Positions 11,756 through 22,744 of a stretch of DNA of 64,000 bases are shown one piece after another. Made by a program: the position numbers and the translations under genes. Below the pieces are notes generated by a model that ran no database searches, had not been told where the DNA came from, and saw only the letters and a list, made by a program, of their open reading frames with translations. Positions within the stretch are counted from its first letter, which is position 1. Every line of letters starts with the position of its first letter. Source of the stretch: Mariannaea sp. PMI_226 (lineage: Eukaryota > Ascomycota > Sordariomycetes > Hypocreales > Nectriaceae); contig JANFOG010000006.1 in assembly GCA_024336345.1 (NCBI GenBank), positions 682,001-746,000 of the forward strand, read 5' to 3'.

Positions 11756-14434
11756 TTACGGTGATATGCTCGCCTTGGTGGGAGCGGACAATTGAAAGAT
11801 GGGAATGGGCTCGGGTACGCTCGTGGTTGACACGTCGCCAATATCGAGTTGTAGAATACCCTCATTCAGTTGTAGCGCCGTGACTGCGGACGTCGGTATC
11901 TTATCCTCGAATTCCTCTTTCATGCCATCTCGAAGCTCGCGGACCAGATACTTGCTGAAAATTGCTGGATTCAAAGTGCGAGTTTTCCAATCGAAAACCG
12001 CATCTGTGGTTCCATCTGACTTGAAGTGTCGTTCGCCGAGCGTCTCTCCAGCTTCGGGCCTGCTCGCAGTAGTATTGATCTTTTTGATCGTGATGGTAAG
12101 CTCGTCCGCGGTCAGATCGTGTCCAACTTTGAAGCACCGTTGATGCGGTGGCATAGTAAACGCAATGCGCTGTAGATCAGGAGGGGCTGCGTCGAAGAGG
12201 ATATACATGGTATCGGGGGCGATGCGCTTCTGGACCAAGATCCCCTGCTGTGCTGGGGTGTTGGCTGGAGGTTTAATATTTGTCTTGGACGGGTTTTCAA
12301 GCGTCTCTGAAAATGTAACTTCGACTGCTAGATCTGGAAATCGCGTCAAGAAGTGACTACGAAGAAGGAATCCATACTGCGGCATTTGGACATGCCGGCC
12401 GCCCAGCGTCTCATCTGGGGTTCTTGGACCTTTGTTGATGGCTTCTTTAATTGCTGTACGAGCAGTGTCCTCCTCTGGCTTGGCACCCCAGTGATTGGCG
12501 AGGCTGAGAGCTCCATCAATGAGAGCATCCACCCAGTTGGCATCAAGGAAAAAGAATCGGAGGGTTTCCTGGGGTAGGAATGCCGGGTTTGGAAGCAGAT
12601 ATTGCGCTGGAACATTGGCTAGATGGACCTTGTCGAGGACCCACGAGTAAACAACAGCATAGTCCGGGTTCACGGGCGTGTTGTGCTCGTTTTTCATGAC
12701 TTGTCCCTTCTCTTCTTCTCCAGTCCCATCTGTTTCAACAGCCATGGCTAAATCCAAAGCGGCCTCGGAAGACTTGATATGCGGAGATGATTGTGACACG
12801 AGATCAAGGGACTTGATCTCAATTCCGGCTTCGTTGAGATCTTGGTAACGCCACCTATTCGCACCTGTGGTCGTGGCAGAACCACCTCGCGTGCTCAGAG
12901 GCTCGTTGATGCGATCCAGATCTCTCAGCAAATCCACCATCCTCCCAGCCGCACAATGGCGAGACCCGTGACCATCATCGCCAAAAACAGAGTGTACCTC
13001 TCTCTTGGCTGCATCAAGTGAAAATGCGTGCACATGTTTTCTCAGTCTTGATAGAGCGGCGCAAAACGCATTGTCGGCCATGGCCATCGTTCGTCCAAGT
13101 TGCCACGCGTTTGAGTATGTCGTGTCCATCATCTTAAGTTTGGGATCGAAAATTGCCAAGTCGTTCCCAAAATTCGATTGCATAGTTATATTGGGCAACG
13201 GGTGCTTTACCTGCGTTGGCACCAAGGGTCCACGAACAATAGCTGCGGTCACTTCTCCCGTCACCGTCTGATGACGAGCAAGGGTGTATCCGTCTCGTGA
13301 CCGAGCGGCAATGAGGGCAGGCAAATCGAGGAGTCCTTCCTCTATTCTGGCGGGGAGGCGAGGCGGATGTTCATCAGCCTCATTACCGGTGCGGAGAACG
13401 GTGAGATGCTCGCCGAGGTTGGTGAGCGAATGGCGTGTGCTAGCCATGTTCTTGGAGGCAAGACATGTGTAAGTCCAGCTGTACAGACTTGTCATGGCCA
13501 CCAAATCACTGTTATTGGGAACGGGCATATCCTGGTCCCACGACAAGGAAACTAGGTGAGCAATCATCATACTCGGCTCTTCTGCAACAATGGGTCCGGT
13601 TCGACGACTGATGACGACGCTGCATATGGCCTCGTCACTCTCTGCTCCTGCATTGGGCATGCCATCTGTGGCAATATTTCTGGCATGCGCCATGAAGTTG
13701 TACCCGGAAACATTCAGCTTGTCGGCCGGTCCCTCCGCATCGACAAACAGGTCCGTAAATAATGAACCAGGGAGTATGATGACCTCTGTAACCTCCGCTG
13801 AGTCTTTGGCGTCCAGCTTCTCGCTGAGTCCAGTCGTATTCACCAGTCCCTGGATCCCACCCAAACCTGGCGTCTGCCTTGAGAGCATTTTCAGGGTACA
13901 CGTCTCACTTTGCTTTCGGTCCACCTCCTCGGGCATTCTCTGTAAGACATGTTGGATCTGGGTTTGACTGAGCTGCAGCTCGTCAAGAGAAAATACCAAG
14001 AGAGCAAGCCATGTAGTACAACTTTGAACGTTGCCCGCGTCTTCATTTGGAGTAACATGAGCTTCTGAGGGAGCCCTGGACCAAGGCAAATGGGGATCTT
14101 TGAGGACAATGTGCGGCAGGACTGTGTGTTCCACGCTGATTCCTGGTGTGGGATACACGGAATCTACAGCGTTGGGCGGAAGGGAGAAGCGAGGAGCCAT
14201 GACAAAGGATTGGGACAGAGGATCAATATGCGCCACACGACGAGCAGTTGATCCGCTGCCTTCTTCAACTGGAGCCGTGATCGTTTGCTTGATAGAAATG
14301 GTATGCAGGCCACCAATCAGAGAAGGTTCGGAATAAGAGAATGAGCGTGCCTCTTCAGGAGCCAGTTCGCGCGGCTCATCGTTGAGAATTTGCTGGTCGT
14401 GTGGGTGGATTAACCGACGATGTGAGGACGGCAT
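11756..14434 (-). CDS. large protein of unknown function, possible bacterial-type family
   Basis: 892 residues from the first in-frame ATG (14434). The frame is open to about 14535 without another ATG, so an upstream exon is possible. There are no introns, signal peptide or clear membrane helix. Recognisable blocks are MAPRFSLPPNAVDSVYPTPG, LPHIVLKDPHLPW, TTWLALLVFSLDEL and, in the second half, AQYLLPNPAFLPQETLRFFF followed by LDANWVDALIDGALSLANHW, then MPQYGFLLRSHFLTRFPDLA. I recall similar blocks (LPH-V-L, PWLALL-F, LPPESLRFF, NW-DAL-DGALS) in large bacterial proteins of unknown function, which would suggest transfer, but this cannot be verified here. The block lies between two direct repeats. 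The gene stops at 11756 while coding-like sequence continues downstream in other frames, so it may be truncated. Confidence 0.6.
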   Translation of the reverse strand: MPSSHRRLIHPHDQQILNDEPRELAPEEARSFSYSEPSLIGGLHTISIKQTITAPVEEGSGSTARRVAHIDPLSQSFVMAPRFSLPPNAVDSVYPTPGISVEHTVLPHIVLKDPHLPWSRAPSEAHVTPNEDAGNVQSCTTWLALLVFSLDELQLSQTQIQHVLQRMPEEVDRKQSETCTLKMLSRQTPGLGGIQGLVNTTGLSEKLDAKDSAEVTEVIILPGSLFTDLFVDAEGPADKLNVSGYNFMAHARNIATDGMPNAGAESDEAICSVVISRRTGPIVAEEPSMMIAHLVSLSWDQDMPVPNNSDLVAMTSLYSWTYTCLASKNMASTRHSLTNLGEHLTVLRTGNEADEHPPRLPARIEEGLLDLPALIAARSRDGYTLARHQTVTGEVTAAIVRGPLVPTQVKHPLPNITMQSNFGNDLAIFDPKLKMMDTTYSNAWQLGRTMAMADNAFCAALSRLRKHVHAFSLDAAKREVHSVFGDDGHGSRHCAAGRMVDLLRDLDRINEPLSTRGGSATTTGANRWRYQDLNEAGIEIKSLDLVSQSSPHIKSSEAALDLAMAVETDGTGEEEKGQVMKNEHNTPVNPDYAVVYSWVLDKVHLANVPAQYLLPNPAFLPQETLRFFFLDANWVDALIDGALSLANHWGAKPEEDTARTAIKEAINKGPRTPDETLGGRHVQMPQYGFLLRSHFLTRFPDLAVEVTFSETLENPSKTNIKPPANTPAQQGILVQKRIAPDTMYILFDAAPPDLQRIAFTMPPHQRCFKVGHDLTADELTITIKKINTTASRPEAGETLGERHFKSDGTTDAVFDWKTRTLNPAIFSKYLVRELRDGMKEEFEDKIPTSAVTALQLNEGILQLDIGDVSTTSVPEPIPIFQLSAPTKASISP

Positions 14435-15228
14435 GGTGCTTGCTACTTTGAATTCCCCAAGAGCGTCCCCAAGATTGGAGGCGTCAATTGCTTCAATAGA
14501 ATGGAACCTGACAGGCAAACTTGGTGCGCTCCCTCAGGCAAATAATCGACCAAGTAGTCGGAAAACCCTCACTCCCTGGACGTATCATCGCGGATACACA
14601 GAATCCACTCATACTCACGCAAAGAGACAAGCATTGCGCGCTTGCATAGATAGTTAAATAGACTATTGGCAACTTTTTCTGCCTAATGAGACTGGTGGGA
14701 CAGTACGCTCGTGTCTACTACTAGGGACATAGGAAAAATGGATAGTTTCCTATCCCCCCTTCTAGCTCAGTGTGGTGTATCGGAATGGGGAATGCTGTGA
14801 TCAACCAACCCAACAGGGCAATCTAAAGTAGACGGGAGAGCTTACCCTCATTAGTACAAGGTTAAATATGGCATGCGTGTGATAATTATATTCTGCGCCA
14901 TACTGTTGACTTGGTGCCATCCCCTGTCTATATTGCCCACTATCGATTGCAAGCGCTTCGCACTCGTCCGTATTAGTCGAGACCCTGGGAATGACCCCCA
15001 ACTAAAAGCAGCTATTGTGCTGACCAGCGAGTAGCTTGAGATCCGTGGAAAGAGATGATGAAGAAAGAGACGCATCCCCTTGTTTAGCCGTGCTCAGGCA
15101 AGAAAGGTGTATCTGGCTCCGTATCACCCTGGTTGCGGTTGAGGTTAAGCGTAATGGGTGAACTTGACTTAGAAATCTAACATTTTTAGAGACCAGAGAT
15201 ATACATAAATGTTTTTTAAAAAAACACA
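14435..15228. other. intergenic, upstream of the large gene
   Basis: About 0.8 kb without a convincing gene. Its left edge keeps the large gene's frame open without an ATG. It becomes AT-rich near 15200-15245. Confidence 0.4.
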
Positions 15229-15823
15229 TTATATTATATATATTTTATTAGCGGCATTGTTCGCTACCACTTTCTTGCCTTTGCCACAGCTAAAGAGATA
15301 TGATAACATTGAGCAGCGGGGTGTTGAATCCGAAAACCAACTACGAAGGTTTTTTGTCGTCGGGCTTCTTCTCCCCTTCATCTTCATCAAATACTCTTCA
15401 ACCATTGTATGTGGACCCTCTTCAAATCTCGCCTCTTCATCCTCCGACGCTGTGGGAAGCACCATGTACCGTTCCGGCGTATCCTTGGTATCTCCAGTCA
15501 TAGGATCGAATGTGTTCGCGCCCTTGAGATAACAAAGCTACAGCCTGCTCATCTAGCGGCCGCTGGCGAGAAACCAGAGAAACGTTCATCCTCAACTGCA
15601 CAGCTGGACTGCTTTCAGAAAACGACACCAAGGTGGGGGAGGCCAGCTTCGGCTCCTTGTTATCCTCACCATGTACTCGGAGCAGCAGCAATGTATCTGG
15701 GTTGGTGGCCATGTTTGGCGATGATGAAACCATGTCCAAGAATGCATGGGCGGTGAGGCCTGGTGAGCTCGAGTTTGCAATTATGCTGGTGTTTGCGGCC
15801 AGTGTACTCAATGAGAAGGACAA
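15229..15823 (-). pseudogene. frameshifted coding remnant, possibly secreted protein
   Basis: Two minus-strand frames each carry half of a plausible protein. The 5' half (15823 to about 15530) begins with a hydrophobic stretch (ALLLSFSLSTLAANTS, partly upstream of 15823) and continues LLLLRVHGEDNKEPKLASPT to RPLDEQAVALL. The 3' half continues in another frame with KGANTFDPMTGDTKDTPERY and a Glu-rich region to the stop at 15229. The switch falls near 15525, in too little space for an intron. No ATG starts the 5' half. This suggests a decayed gene or a sequence error. The family is not recognised. Confidence 0.3.
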
Positions 15824-15935
15824 CAGGAGGGCAGCATAAGAAAAGTAATGGAGTGTGGATATAGATAAGACCTGCCGGAAATCTATACCCTACCCATGCG
15901 ACTCACAACGGCCATTGAATGGACGGTGGAGGTGA

Positions 15936-16259
15936 ATATTTATCAGACAGAGAACCACAAAGGCTTTCCATGTTCTGGAAGAAGAGAAAGGTTCAGAGAA
16001 ACGTTGGTTGGTCAAGCCTGTTGTTAAGAACGTCCCAAAGAACCTCTGGGGAGAGTATGATCCTAGAACAGACCCAGCTCTCAGGGGCAATGCCGTCTCC
16101 TCATTGCTCAACGCACCCAAGGCTCCTGGTAGTATGCCGCTCGACATGGAATTGAGCTTTCAGCCTCCTTTGCCGTCCACGTCCAAGGATAAGGTAGACA
16201 AGTTCAGCATCGTGTCAGACATGCTGAAGCGGGTGGGCAACAACGGTTACCCGTTTTAA
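15936..16259 (+). pseudogene. orphan 3' exon-like fragment
   Basis: A plus-strand open frame with no ATG and a coding-like sequence (WLVKPVVKNVPKNLWGEYDP, then PLDMELSFQPPLPSTSKDKV and a C-terminus FSIVSDMLKRVGNNGYPF). It could be the last exon of a gene whose 5' part is missing; AG acceptors occur near 15946-15950. No upstream partner was found on this strand. Confidence 0.3.
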
Positions 16260-17446
16260 GGAGACTAGCAGTGAGGCAAGTAATGCTTGGGCGCCCTTGG
16301 CTAGATAAAATACGAAGACGAGTGGAAAAGAGTGAAGGGTACGTGGGAAAAGGATGAAATGAAAGACAGGGTAGATATTGTGGTTCGGCTATGGACACGT
16401 CTGATGGGTTGGAGCAAGAGGATGGGAAAGCACTAGTAGGAACGAGGCCAAGTCCCATGCTCACCCAGTTTTAGGACGTGATTCCTGCACCGCCTTAGAC
16501 AGCTGTAGCGGCGTAGAAGCTCATCGAGCAGTATAGCCACCATGTCTATGTTGTGGTATAACCCACCAACGCGGTGATGTGACGGCCAAATCAGCAACGC
16601 TTCATTCGAATCTACATGTGGCTCTAGATACTAGAATACGATGCGATACAAATGCCATAGCTACTAAGTACCTCGGAAAGGGTTTTGCTGTGAGCTCAGA
16701 ATGTGATGTGAAGGATTTTGATGTCGAGGTTGCTCTCTTATCCATATAGTTGACTGATTGATGGATATATTCTAGCAGTCTTGCGGCTACCCTATAGCTA
16801 TATCCAGAGAGGCATGGCCTCTTGTTAGTGGAGGTTTTGGCAAGTCGGCAGTACCAAATGACTTTACGATCCATCAATGAATAAATCCCGTTCAAGCAAT
16901 GTCTCCCACAGCACAGCTTACAAGGGGTCAGAAGGGAATTGAGAGAGAAAAAAAAGCTCTTTAATGGCTTGCCTCACAATGTTACAGCCAGCATAGGAAC
17001 TAGATAAATACATTTTTATCTCAGGCGTATTACTGCAAATTACGGACTTCGTCAACAACGACTTAACTCAATTGAGCCTTGGAAAAGTCTTATCAATAGT
17101 ATCTATTGCGGGCCAAGCGAGAAGTTAACCCAGAACGCTCCAGTCTCGAGGTGAAATGTGGCTGGTAAATGTGGCGCCAAGGTAAGCTTTGCCGGTTTAG
17201 GGTTGGCTTTGCTGCGTGCGCCACAGCCTCGCAGCTTTCCGCATCTGCCCCCACAGCCTTTCAGAAAAAAATTTGGAAAGCTTTCCAACCACCAAACCAC
17301 CCGGGCAGACACCGAAGGAGATCACGACCACCGCCGTTCCTTTCCTCGCCTGAAGCAAATTTTCTGCTTTGGCCCGGTACATTATCAGAATCTACATTTA
17401 CGGCAAAGTTCAGAAGACACCTCCGTCGTGAACCATTCCGACCAAC
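16260..17446. other. intergenic with right repeat copy and CBF5 promoter
   Basis: No gene. It contains the right copy of the direct repeat (16965-17081), and its last 300 bp are the probable CBF5 promoter and leader. Confidence 0.5.
16965..17081 (+). repeat. diverged direct repeat, right copy
   Basis: Counterpart of 10345-10441 in direct orientation. It has the same ordered words, including TTAACTCAATTGAG at 17063-17076, with extra bases around GTCAACAACG. The right copy lies only about 365 bp before the conserved gene CBF5. Confidence 0.6.
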
Positions 17447-19132
17447 ATGTCCAAGGAACTCGCCGTCGTGAAGAAGGGGGAGGAGCATGATGAGTACACC
17501 ATCAAGCCTCAGGCCGTGACACCTGCCATTGACACGAGCTCGTGGCCTCTCCTCCTGAAGAACTATGAAAAGCGTGAGTGATGGGCTCCGGCGATGAGCA
17601 ATTCGAATCGCCGATTGCATTGAGAAGGCGTGAAAGACTGACATCCCATCGCAGTGTTGGTTCGAACGGGCCACTTCACTCCCATCCCCAATGGCTGCTC
17701 GCCTCTCAAGCGCGACCTCAAGTCCTACATCAGCTCTGGTGTGATTAACCTTGATAAGCCTTCTAACCCCTCCAGTCACGAGGTCGTCGCCTGGGTCAAG
17801 CGCATTCTTCGGTTAGTCAATTCTCGCTGTTTTTTCGTTCGCGCCAATCGCGACTGGTTTTTGGTTGTCTTTTTTTTTTTTTTCTTCAGCTGACTTTTTC
17901 TACCTCTCTCCAGATGCGAAAAGACTGGTCACAGCGGTACCCTCGATCCCAAGGTCACTGGATGCTTGATTGTCTGCGTTGACCGTGCCACTCGCCTTGT
18001 CAAGTCCCAGCAGGGTGCTGGTAAGGAGTACGTTGCTGTTATCCGCCTTCACGACAAGCTCCCCGGTGGCCAAGCCCAGTTCGCTCGCGCCCTCGAAACC
18101 CTTACCGGTGCGCTGTTCCAGCGTCCCCCCCTGATCTCTGCCGTCAAGCGCCAGCTCCGTATTCGAACCATCCACGAGAGCAAGCTTATCGAGTTCGACA
18201 ATGACCGTCACCTCGGTGTCTTCTGGGTCAGCTGCGAGGCTGGTACCTACATCCGAACCCTCTGCGTTCACTTGGGTCTGCTTCTCGGTGTTGGTGGCCA
18301 CATGCAGGAGCTTCGCCGAGTGCGAAGTGGTGCTATGGACGAGACCAAGGGCCTTGTTACCCTGCACGATGTCCTCGATGCCCAGTGGATGATGGACAAC
18401 ACCCGCGACGAGTCTTACCTTCGCAAGGTCATCTCTCCTCTCGAGACCCTCCTCACTGGTTACAAGCGACTTGTCGTCAAGGACAGCGCTGTCAACGCTG
18501 TCTGCTACGGTGCTAAGCTCATGCTGCCTGGTCTCCTCCGCTATGGTTAGTCTCCCTGGAATTGTGGGATATTTGGATATTTAGCTAACAAAAATTTGAC
18601 AGAGTCTGGAATTGAGCACTACGAGGAGGTCGTCCTGATGACCACCAAGGGTGAGGCTATTGCCCTTGGTATCGCTCAGATGTCTACTGTCGAGATGTCG
18701 ACTTGTGATCACGGTGTCGTGGCCAAGGTCAAGCGCTGCATCATGGAGCGTGACCTGTACCCTCGCCGATGGGGTCTTGGCCCTGTTGCTCAGGAGAAGA
18801 AGAAGCTCAAGGCTGATGGCAAGCTCGACAAGTACGGCCGCCCCAACGACGCCACTCCTGCCAAGTGGACCACCGAGTACAAGGACTTCAGCGGTGACGC
18901 CTCTGCTGCCGCTGCCGCTGCTGCCCCTCCCACTCCCCAGAAGCCTGCTGAGGATACCAAGATGGGTGATGCCGATGCCTCGTCGCCTGCGCCCGAGGAC
19001 AAGAAGCGCAAGAAGCACGAGGGCGAGACCGCTGAGGAGAAGGCTGAGCGAAAACGCAGAAAGGCTGAGAAGAAGGCTGCCAAGGCTGCTAAGAAGGCGG
19101 CCAAGGGTGAGGATGACGATGAGAGCGATTAA
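17447..19132 (+). CDS. CBF5: H/ACA snoRNP pseudouridine synthase Cbf5 (dyskerin)
   Basis: Catalytic subunit of H/ACA ribonucleoproteins, which isomerises uridine to pseudouridine in rRNA and snRNA in the nucleolus. Four exons (17447-17573, 17655-17811, 17914-18545, 18603-19132) give 481 residues, close to the yeast length. An N-terminal dyskerin-like segment ([20 protein letters not shown]) is followed by the TruB domain with [12 protein letters not shown] and catalytic Asp106, then [12 protein letters not shown]. The PUA domain lies at about 290-370, and an Ala/Lys/Glu-rich tail carries KKR and KKAAK repeats typical of Cbf5 C-termini. The intron before exon 3 ends in a long T run. Codon use is biased as in highly expressed genes, and this also keeps long antisense frames open. 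Identity is highly certain. Confidence 0.97.
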
Positions 19133-21682
19133 GGTACGCGGACACCAAGCCGATGGAGGACTGAAAATTGTCGATATTGGGCGGTGTGCGTGCTGTACCA
19201 TACATAACTCTCCCCGAGTCTCTGTCTTTTTCTCTCTTGTTTGTTATTGTTCAGTTTTGGGGGAATCACTTTTGGCGTTTGGTTTGAATCGAAAATCCTG
19301 GTAGGAGTAGATGAAGGTACTCAAATGCAGTAAAAAAAGGACGATAAGCAAAAGCCAACAAAGCAACGTAACGGCTACGTGACGCAATGAAATGTAAATG
19401 GCAAAATGTGGTAACAGGACACATGACAGATGGTAGAGTGATTTGGCACCTGGGAATGATGAAAGCGAGGATGACGATGAAGTGCTATGAATCACGAGCT
19501 GCGCTGTGAGACTCCGTGGGAGGATTACACCCAGAGATTCCGCATGAGTTTATCTCTTCTATCTATGATGCATGTTCAACGACTTTGGCGAAGCCATTAT
19601 AATTCTCTTCATCTTTTGCACACTCCAAACCAAGTTGAATGTTTCTTAAGGGAGCAGGAACATAAGTAGGAAGAGTTGATGATCGTTAGCATGTACAGTC
19701 GGGAAGCATGTGGAAGGGTATGGAAGGGTAAGACCAGGATAATAATACCTATATGGTATATTTCTAAAGGCCGAGTGCCCGATATAGCAGGGGACAATGC
19801 CATAGAGCGATGTCTGCGCATTGTTGCGTGGCGCTTTATGCTTGGTGGATGTAGTTGGGTAGTGCGACAATGAAAAAGAGATGAGGAAATCGAAGGATGA
19901 TGGCATTGACTCGTTTCAAACAGCCAACAAGAAGAGCCGAAAAAAAGAAAAAAGGTAAAAGTGACAAAGATGACAAACAGCTTGTTGGTTGTTGAGTTGG
20001 GATGTTTCGGCTGGACACCCTGAAACAAATGCCCCATGGTGAATGATGCACGCGATGCGCTGGCATAGACTTGACACACAGCTAGGGCCGAGGGACAGAG
20101 AACGCATGACGGAAAATTAAAGAGCCTGTAGGAGCAAGTATCAGAGTTGCGCTCTTATTACTGATCTATTGCAACGCGCGAGTTTCGTGGCCGCATCACA
20201 GTATCGGCGGCGGCTTTTGATTGTGATGTTAGCCGCCCATTTCAACTCGAAGTACCACTTCCATATTCACCTCACCTATAAGGATGTAGGCACGTAACGA
20301 CAAGATTCATGTGCTACAGCCACGACCATGATGTACTCCGTCTACCCACAGTTTAGACTAGTAGATATTCCTTCGTTTCAGCGAGTGATGATGATCCTCT
20401 TGTAGGCGATGCCCATGGTTTTCCCAAGGGCATAGTTGGGGGTATGACAACACACCCACATTTCTACTAACCTACCAATCGCCCGGCTTTGAACGGGTAA
20501 GTTGATCCTAGCTTTCGACCGAACACTTCTATTTCATCCCAGCTCGTAAAGGCTGTGTCCAAAAAGTTGCGTCACATCACGTCGTAGTGTCGGGCTTGAC
20601 GGGCCTGATTTGCGGGGGTCAAACTGCATAGACTGAGCCTCATTAGAGAAGGATGAGGAGGCTGCTGTGCGAAGTGACATGCTTATGTCAACAGATCGCA
20701 CATCCGTTGTGGAACGGATCTATTCATCCATTCATTGCATGAATTTATGAGGTTGCGTCCCCTGTGTGGGCTGTGCCAGCGGCGACCTCGATATGCAGCA
20801 CTCGAGCCACCCCTTTGCTTTGGCTCTGTTTCTGCTTCACCTCCTTTTCTGCCAACAAGAACAAACGGAGAGTACAGAGCGTGCATGACGCACGTGGAAT
20901 TGGTTCCTGAATACATTGACACAGCAGAATCGCCTAGAGCGTCCAGTTACGAGCAATTAATCATCCAGGGATGTGGCTAAGGAACTTTTTGTTTTTCCGC
21001 TGTGGTTTCAGTTCCCTTTTTATTTCCAGACTTTTACGTCTTCTTATCCGTGTCTTCTCTCTCGTACTCCGAGACTGATCTCCATATCCTGCAGATTTTC
21101 ACCATAAAGGCTTTGAACCTGCATACATACCCCTGTCTCCTCGATGAAGTCTAACTCACCACTTCATGCAAGTATGTTCCTGTGCCTGACAGAATCGTCC
21201 CCACTTGGGTATATCAAGCCGTCTACTATGTGAGGTGGCGAGAGGATTGGAAGGATTCAAGTTTAAGTTGATAGGATGAACAAACGACCAGGTTGGCCTG
21301 GCCTAGCCTAGCCTGGCCGCATAGAAGGCCATGGTTGGGTTGTGTTTGCGAGAGAGCTGTTGCAGTTGCGGATGCATACAAGTATAAAGACTCGGAGGAG
21401 TAACATTTATTTGCGCAGATAAGGAAGAAGAGAAGAGGTCAAATGTCTTCACGAGTTCGTGGGATTGAGTGACAAATCTAGACCAGGACAATCATTGGCA
21501 AAGCAAACATCAAACGGGAAATACTGTCAAGTGAGGCAATATTTCATTGAGGTGTTTGTACAGACTCACATATCTCCTCTTTCTTGAGACTGGCAGGCGG
21601 TCATTATTATCATCACACTCATCATCGGTACAGGCTCAACATCTACCTGCACCGGAAACCAACACACACTTTTACTTCAAAA
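19133..21682. other. intergenic between CBF5 and the GH43 gene
   Basis: About 2.5 kb with no supported gene. It includes a short CCTAG/CCTGG pentamer cluster near 21293-21317 and the GH43 promoter. Minus-strand frames around 19609-20079 show no protein-like features. Confidence 0.45.
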
Positions 21683-22744
21683 ATGTTTCAAAAGGCGAGC
21701 TCATCTGTGAGCCTCTTCCTATTTATACTTCTCATTTTCCTCCACGCTGGACGTGTTTCAGGCATCCCCGCTCAGAGAAGGGATTCTCTATCTTTTTCTT
21801 CAACTGTTGTGACACAGTCATTATCCTCCAAGACTGTTCGTTCTCCAATCAAGATCACTCTCGACTGGTCCAACGCAAAACGGCATAAGAGACAAACGAA
21901 CGGCACTCTTGCTCCAGTCATTGACGCGGACTTCCCAGACCCGAGCATTCTCCAGGACGCGGACGGCAAGTGGCTCACATTCGCGACCAGCGGTAACGGA
22001 CATCACGTTCAGATCGCCACAGCCGACGAGCCCTTTGGCCCCTGGACGCTGCTCGACCAGGAAGCCCTCCCAGATAAGGGCTGGACGAGCGGCAGCAATT
22101 ACTGGGCACCAGACGTGAGGCTACTCCATGATGGAACTTACATCATGTATTTCTCTGGCCAGCTCAACTCCAGTAGCTCTCATTGCATTGGCGTGGCGAG
22201 GTCCAACACGAGTGCTGGTCCCTACACCATCGAAGGCGATGAGCCTCTCATCTGCCCTCTCGATCAGGGTGGCGCTATTGACCCGTCCGGCTTCTTCGAT
22301 GAAGCCACGGGGAAGCGCTACATCGTATACAAGGTGGACGGTAACGCAGCCAACACGGAAACACCACTGAAGCTGCAAGAGGTCGACGCCTCTGACGGGT
22401 CAACACTCATCGGCGACCCGGTCACCATCATGAACCGTATTCCAGACGAAGACGGACCGCTGGTTGAAGCGCCGGACCTGGTGAAGCTGTCAGACGGGAG
22501 ATACCTGCTCTTCTTCAGCAGTCACTTTTACACGGACGACGCTTACGACGTAAAGTACGCGGTGGCTGACACCATCGACGGGCCGTACGTGCGTGGTGCC
22601 GAGCCGTTGCTCTCGACACCGCAATTGGGATTGAAGGGGCCCGGAGGAGCGACGAGCTCGGAGGATGCCAGCGTTTTGGTGTTCCACTCGTATTGCCGGG
22701 AGAAAGTCAGATGTATGTATGTGATTGGATATGGCGTCCGTTGA
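21683..22744 (+). CDS. secreted glycoside hydrolase family 43 (arabinanase/xylosidase type)
   Basis: Intronless, 353 residues from the ATG at 21683, chosen because it opens a signal peptide (SSSVSLFLFILLIFLHAG) and a likely propeptide before residue 77. The mature part is a five-bladed beta-propeller of the GH43 fold. It shows the inverting triad: DFPDPS with base Asp86, GAIDPSGF with pKa-modulating Asp200, and VEAPDL with acid Glu262, plus NYWAPDV and FFSSHFY. Substrates are probably alpha-L-arabinofuranosyl or beta-D-xylosyl linkages in plant cell walls; the exact specificity cannot be read here. There is no carbohydrate-binding module, and N-glycosylation sites occur (NSSSS). It converges with the regulator at 23437-25706, which might control it; that is inference. 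Confidence 0.9.
   Translation: MFQKASSSVSLFLFILLIFLHAGRVSGIPAQRRDSLSFSSTVVTQSLSSKTVRSPIKITLDWSNAKRHKRQTNGTLAPVIDADFPDPSILQDADGKWLTFATSGNGHHVQIATADEPFGPWTLLDQEALPDKGWTSGSNYWAPDVRLLHDGTYIMYFSGQLNSSSSHCIGVARSNTSAGPYTIEGDEPLICPLDQGGAIDPSGFFDEATGKRYIVYKVDGNAANTETPLKLQEVDASDGSTLIGDPVTIMNRIPDEDGPLVEAPDLVKLSDGRYLLFFSSHFYTDDAYDVKYAVADTIDGPYVRGAEPLLSTPQLGLKGPGGATSSEDASVLVFHSYCREKVRCMYVIGYGVR

Noticed and set aside
17900..18367. Long antisense reading frame opposite CBF5
   Set aside because: It mirrors the strongly biased codon use of CBF5 and has no start context, domain or independent support. The same holds for antisense frames at 18581-19201.
19609..20079. 156-codon minus-strand frame downstream of CBF5
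   Set aside because: No domain, signal or splice context; sequence looks noncoding.
21293..21317. CCTAG/CCTGG pentamer cluster as a CRISPR or regulatory array
   Set aside because: Only about 25 bp, no spacers; a short simple repeat. CRISPR arrays are not expected in a fungal genome and none was seen.
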